A stretch of 64,000 nucleotides of DNA, taken from the NCBI RefSeq assembly GCF_001613065.1, contig NZ_BDBQ01000085.1, forward strand, positions 1 through 64,000, in the 5' to 3' direction. The notes under the pieces were generated by a model that was not told the DNA's origin, did no database searches, and saw only the letters and a program-made list of their open reading frames with translations. Positions 61,828-64,000 of the stretch are shown in pieces. The first letter of the stretch is position 1, and every line of letters begins with the position of its first letter. Source of the DNA: Nocardia miyunensis NBRC 108239. GTDB lineage: Bacteria > Actinomycetota > Actinomycetes > Mycobacteriales > Mycobacteriaceae. The position numbers were made by a program, and so were the translations under genes.

Positions 61828-63810
61828 CTACCAGATCCGAACGCGCTCAGCGGGTTCCAAGTACAGGGCATCGCCCGGCTTCAGGTCGAACACCTCGTGG
61901 AAGGTGTCCAGATTGCGGACCACGCCGTTGCAGCGGAACTCCGCCGGGGAATGCGGATCGATGGCCAGGCGGCGGATGGCCTCCTCGTCGCGCGCCTTGG
62001 TGCGCCAGACCTGCGCCCAGCCGAAGAACACCCGCTGCAGACCGGTGAGCCCATCGATGACCGGGGCCTGCTCCTCGCCGAGCGCGATGCGGTAGGCCAC
62101 CAGGGCGATCGAGAGGCCGCCGAGGTCGCCGATGTTCTCGCCGATGGTGAACTCGCCGTTGACCTTGTGGTTCTCCGCCAATCCCTTGGGGGTGAACTCG
62201 TTGTACTGGTCGATCAGGGCCCGGGTGCGCTTGCCGAATTCGGTGCGGTCCGCATCGGTCCACCAGTCGACCATATTGCCGTCGCCGTCGAATTTGCTGC
62301 CCTGATCGTCGAAGCCGTGGCCGATCTCGTGACCGATCACCGCCCCGATACCGCCGTAGTTGGCCGCGTCGTCGGCGTTCATATCGAAGAACGGCGGCTG
62401 CAGGATCGCGGCGGGGAAGACGATCTCGTTCATGCCCGGGTTGTAGTAGGCGTTGACCGTCTGCGGGGTCATGAACCACTCGTCGCGATCGACCGGGCCG
62501 CCGAGTTTGTTCAGGTCGCGGTCGTGATCGGCGGCGTAGCCGCGACGGTAGTTGCCGACCAGGTCGGCCGGGTCGACGACCACGGCGGAGTAGTCCCGCC
62601 AGCGGTCCGGATAGCCGATCTTCGGGGTGAACTTGTCCAGTTTGGCCAGCGCGGCCTTGCGGGTGTCGGCGCCCATCCACTCCAGCTCGGCGATGTTGCG
62701 GCGGTACGCCTCCTGCAGATTCGCCACCAGCACCTGCATGCGCGCCTTGGCCTCGGGCGGGAAGTGCTCGGCCACATACAGTTTGCCGACCACCTCACCG
62801 AGCAGATCCTCGACCAGCGAGACGCCGCGCTTCCAGCGTTCGCGGTTCTCCTGGGTGCCGGTCAGCGTGCGGCCGTTGAAGTCGAACGACTCCTCGACGA
62901 TCGCGGCGGTGAGATACGGTGCGCGCCCGCGCAATACCCGCCAGCTCGCCCACGCCTGCCAGTCGGCCAGCGATTCCGACGCCCACAGGCGGGCGAAGGT
63001 GCGCACGTAATCGGGCTGGCGCACCACGACCTCGGCGAACAGTTCCGGGCCGGAGGCGGCGACGCCCTCGGCGAGCGCGGATGTCCAGGCTGCCCAGTCG
63101 AATTCCGGATTCTCCGCGGCCAGGTCGGCGAAAGTGGTGAGGTTGTAACTCAATTCGGCGTCGCGGCGGCGGACCACATCCCAATGTCCCGCGGCCAGCT
63201 TGGTTTCCAAGTCGAAGACTCGCTGCGCGTCGAAGTCGAGCCCGGCCAGGGCGAACATCCGGCCGATGTGGGCGACGTACTTCGTGCGGATCTCGGCGTA
63301 GTCGTCGCTGCGGTAGTACGACTCGTCGGGCAGGCCGATCCCGGACTGGGTCGCGTGCACCAGATAACGCTGCGAGTTCTTGTCATCGGTGTCGACGTAG
63401 AACCCGAGCGCCCCGCCGACGCCGACGCGCGCCAGCCTGCCCAGCAGGGCGGCGAATTCGCCACGATCGATGACCGCGGCCACCGCGTCGAGTTCCGCGG
63501 CGATCGGGGTCAGCCCGGCGGCCTCGACCGCGGCCTCGTCCATGAAGCTGGTGTAGAGGTCGCCGATCTTGCGCTCATCGCTTCCGGACGCGGCGGCCGA
63601 GGCCGCCGCGGTCTGGATGATCTTCTGCACATCCCGCTCGGCCTGGTCGTAGAGGGTGCGGAAGGCGCCGTCGACCGCGCGGTCCGCCGGAATCTCGTAC
63701 GTCTCCAGCCACTGCCCGTTGACGTGCGTGAACAGGTCGTCCTGCACGCGCACGGCGTCGTTGCGATAGGTCAGATCCAGGCCGGAGGAACTCGTCAGAT
63801 CAGCAGTCAC
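61828..63810 (-). CDS. M13-family zinc metallopeptidase (Zmp1/neprilysin-like), copy B
   Basis: 660 residues from a GTG at 63810 (VTADLTSSSGLDLTYRND). HEIGH at residues 494-498 (IGHEIGHGFDDQGS), ENIGDLGG, VNAYYNPGMNEIVFPA and end GDALYLEPAERVRIW. The two copies align along their whole length with about the same motif order, so they arose by tandem duplication. Each has its own GTG start and a 192 bp spacer. No signal peptide is visible. Likely cytosolic or secreted by an unconventional route. Confidence 0.94.
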   Translation of the reverse strand: MTADLTSSSGLDLTYRNDAVRVQDDLFTHVNGQWLETYEIPADRAVDGAFRTLYDQAERDVQKIIQTAAASAAASGSDERKIGDLYTSFMDEAAVEAAGLTPIAAELDAVAAVIDRGEFAALLGRLARVGVGGALGFYVDTDDKNSQRYLVHATQSGIGLPDESYYRSDDYAEIRTKYVAHIGRMFALAGLDFDAQRVFDLETKLAAGHWDVVRRRDAELSYNLTTFADLAAENPEFDWAAWTSALAEGVAASGPELFAEVVVRQPDYVRTFARLWASESLADWQAWASWRVLRGRAPYLTAAIVEESFDFNGRTLTGTQENRERWKRGVSLVEDLLGEVVGKLYVAEHFPPEAKARMQVLVANLQEAYRRNIAELEWMGADTRKAALAKLDKFTPKIGYPDRWRDYSAVVVDPADLVGNYRRGYAADHDRDLNKLGGPVDRDEWFMTPQTVNAYYNPGMNEIVFPAAILQPPFFDMNADDAANYGGIGAVIGHEIGHGFDDQGSKFDGDGNMVDWWTDADRTEFGKRTRALIDQYNEFTPKGLAENHKVNGEFTIGENIGDLGGLSIALVAYRIALGEEQAPVIDGLTGLQRVFFGWAQVWRTKARDEEAIRRLAIDPHSPAEFRCNGVVRNLDTFHEVFDLKPGDALYLEPAERVRIW

Positions 63811-63866
63811 GCTGTCCAGTATGCCGATGCGCGCCGAGTGTCGCCGGAACCGTCGGCCTCGGCCGC

Positions 63867-64000
63867 TCAGCGGGCCCGGGTGGGGGTGTTCTGCAGGCTC
63901 GAGCGGAACTGATCGGCGCACTGCTGCAACTTCGCCTTGTCACCGTTCGCCTGCTTGGTGCAGTCCATGTAGGTGCGACCGCCGTGATCGGCGACCCACA
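63867..64000 (-). CDS. C-terminal end of an unidentified gene
   Basis: 44 codons visible to a TGA at 63867; the gene runs off the right edge. The sequence reads VADHGGRTYMDCTKQANGD then LQQCADQFRSSLQNTPTRAR. A small helical segment with two Cys pairs; no family recognised. It is 57 bp upstream of M13 copy B on the same strand and could share its promoter. Confidence 0.65.
   Translation of the reverse strand, partial: WVADHGGRTYMDCTKQANGDKAKLQQCADQFRSSLQNTPTRAR

Noticed and set aside
61897..63912. Plus-strand ORF of 671 residues
   Set aside because: Antisense to M13 copy B, whose HEIGH and ENIGD motifs settle the coding strand.

Overview
The window is high-GC actinobacterial DNA, most likely from Nocardia or a close relative in the Mycobacteriales. 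This rests on gene content: a complete yrbE/mce operon with a Mce-associated protein, narGHJI of mycobacterial type, a mycothiol-dependent-isomerase-like protein, L,D-transpeptidase, Zmp1-like M13 peptidases, actinobacterial Lon, and secreted families typical of Nocardia. No rRNA, tRNA, CRISPR array, transposase or phage gene was seen.

Layout. 1-5 kb: a truncated FAD/Fe-S oxidase, a small conserved protein followed by a 70-74 bp tandem repeat, a quinone-oxidoreductase-like protein and an ABC exporter. 5.3-11.9 kb: narGHJI on the minus strand with 1-4 bp gene overlaps (respiratory nitrate reductase), divergent from a SLAC1/TehA-family channel. 13-24 kb: mostly minus-strand housekeeping and catabolic genes (AcuI-like reductase, a large membrane protein carrying three 24-residue repeats, enoyl-CoA hydratase, dinB, thioesterase, FAD monooxygenase, lon). 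Two HspR-type inverted repeats (HAIR) lie upstream of lon. 24-30 kb: a TetR regulator, an AfsR/SARP-like regulator and two likely co-expressed enzymes (FAD oxidoreductase, VOC protein). 30-36 kb: a two-gene unit with a PrsW-like membrane protease, a dehydrogenase, a DUF445-like protein, a DinB/mycothiol-type protein and a secreted protein. 36.2-37.2 kb: decayed gene remnants (TetR, oxidoreductase and VOC tails). 37-39.7 kb: lhgO-like oxidase, SRPBCC protein and an RNase HI with a tail.

39.7-49.6 kb: an mce lipid-import operon on the minus strand (yrbEA, yrbEB, mceA-F, then a Mce-associated gene). 50-56 kb: secreted trypsin-like protease, MFS exporter, secreted DUF6764-like protein, cytochrome P450 and L,D-transpeptidase. 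56-59.6 kb: a ugpA-ugpE-ugpB-like sugar or glycerophosphodiester ABC importer without its own ATPase. 59.6-63.8 kb: two tandem M13 metallopeptidase paralogues, then the end of an unidentified gene.

The most unusual feature is a 66-70 bp palindromic element with a conserved core (CGTGGTTACGC then GCTGCCGCCTCCGG). Its terminal inverted repeats differ from locus to locus but remain self-complementary. Two identical tandem copies lie between yrbEB and mceA. One copy sits in frame near the N-terminus of mceE, and one sits in frame, in the opposite orientation relative to the gene, between the ATPase and protease domains of lon. This looks like a small palindromic repeat that can insert in frame into protein genes, analogous to Rickettsia palindromic elements.
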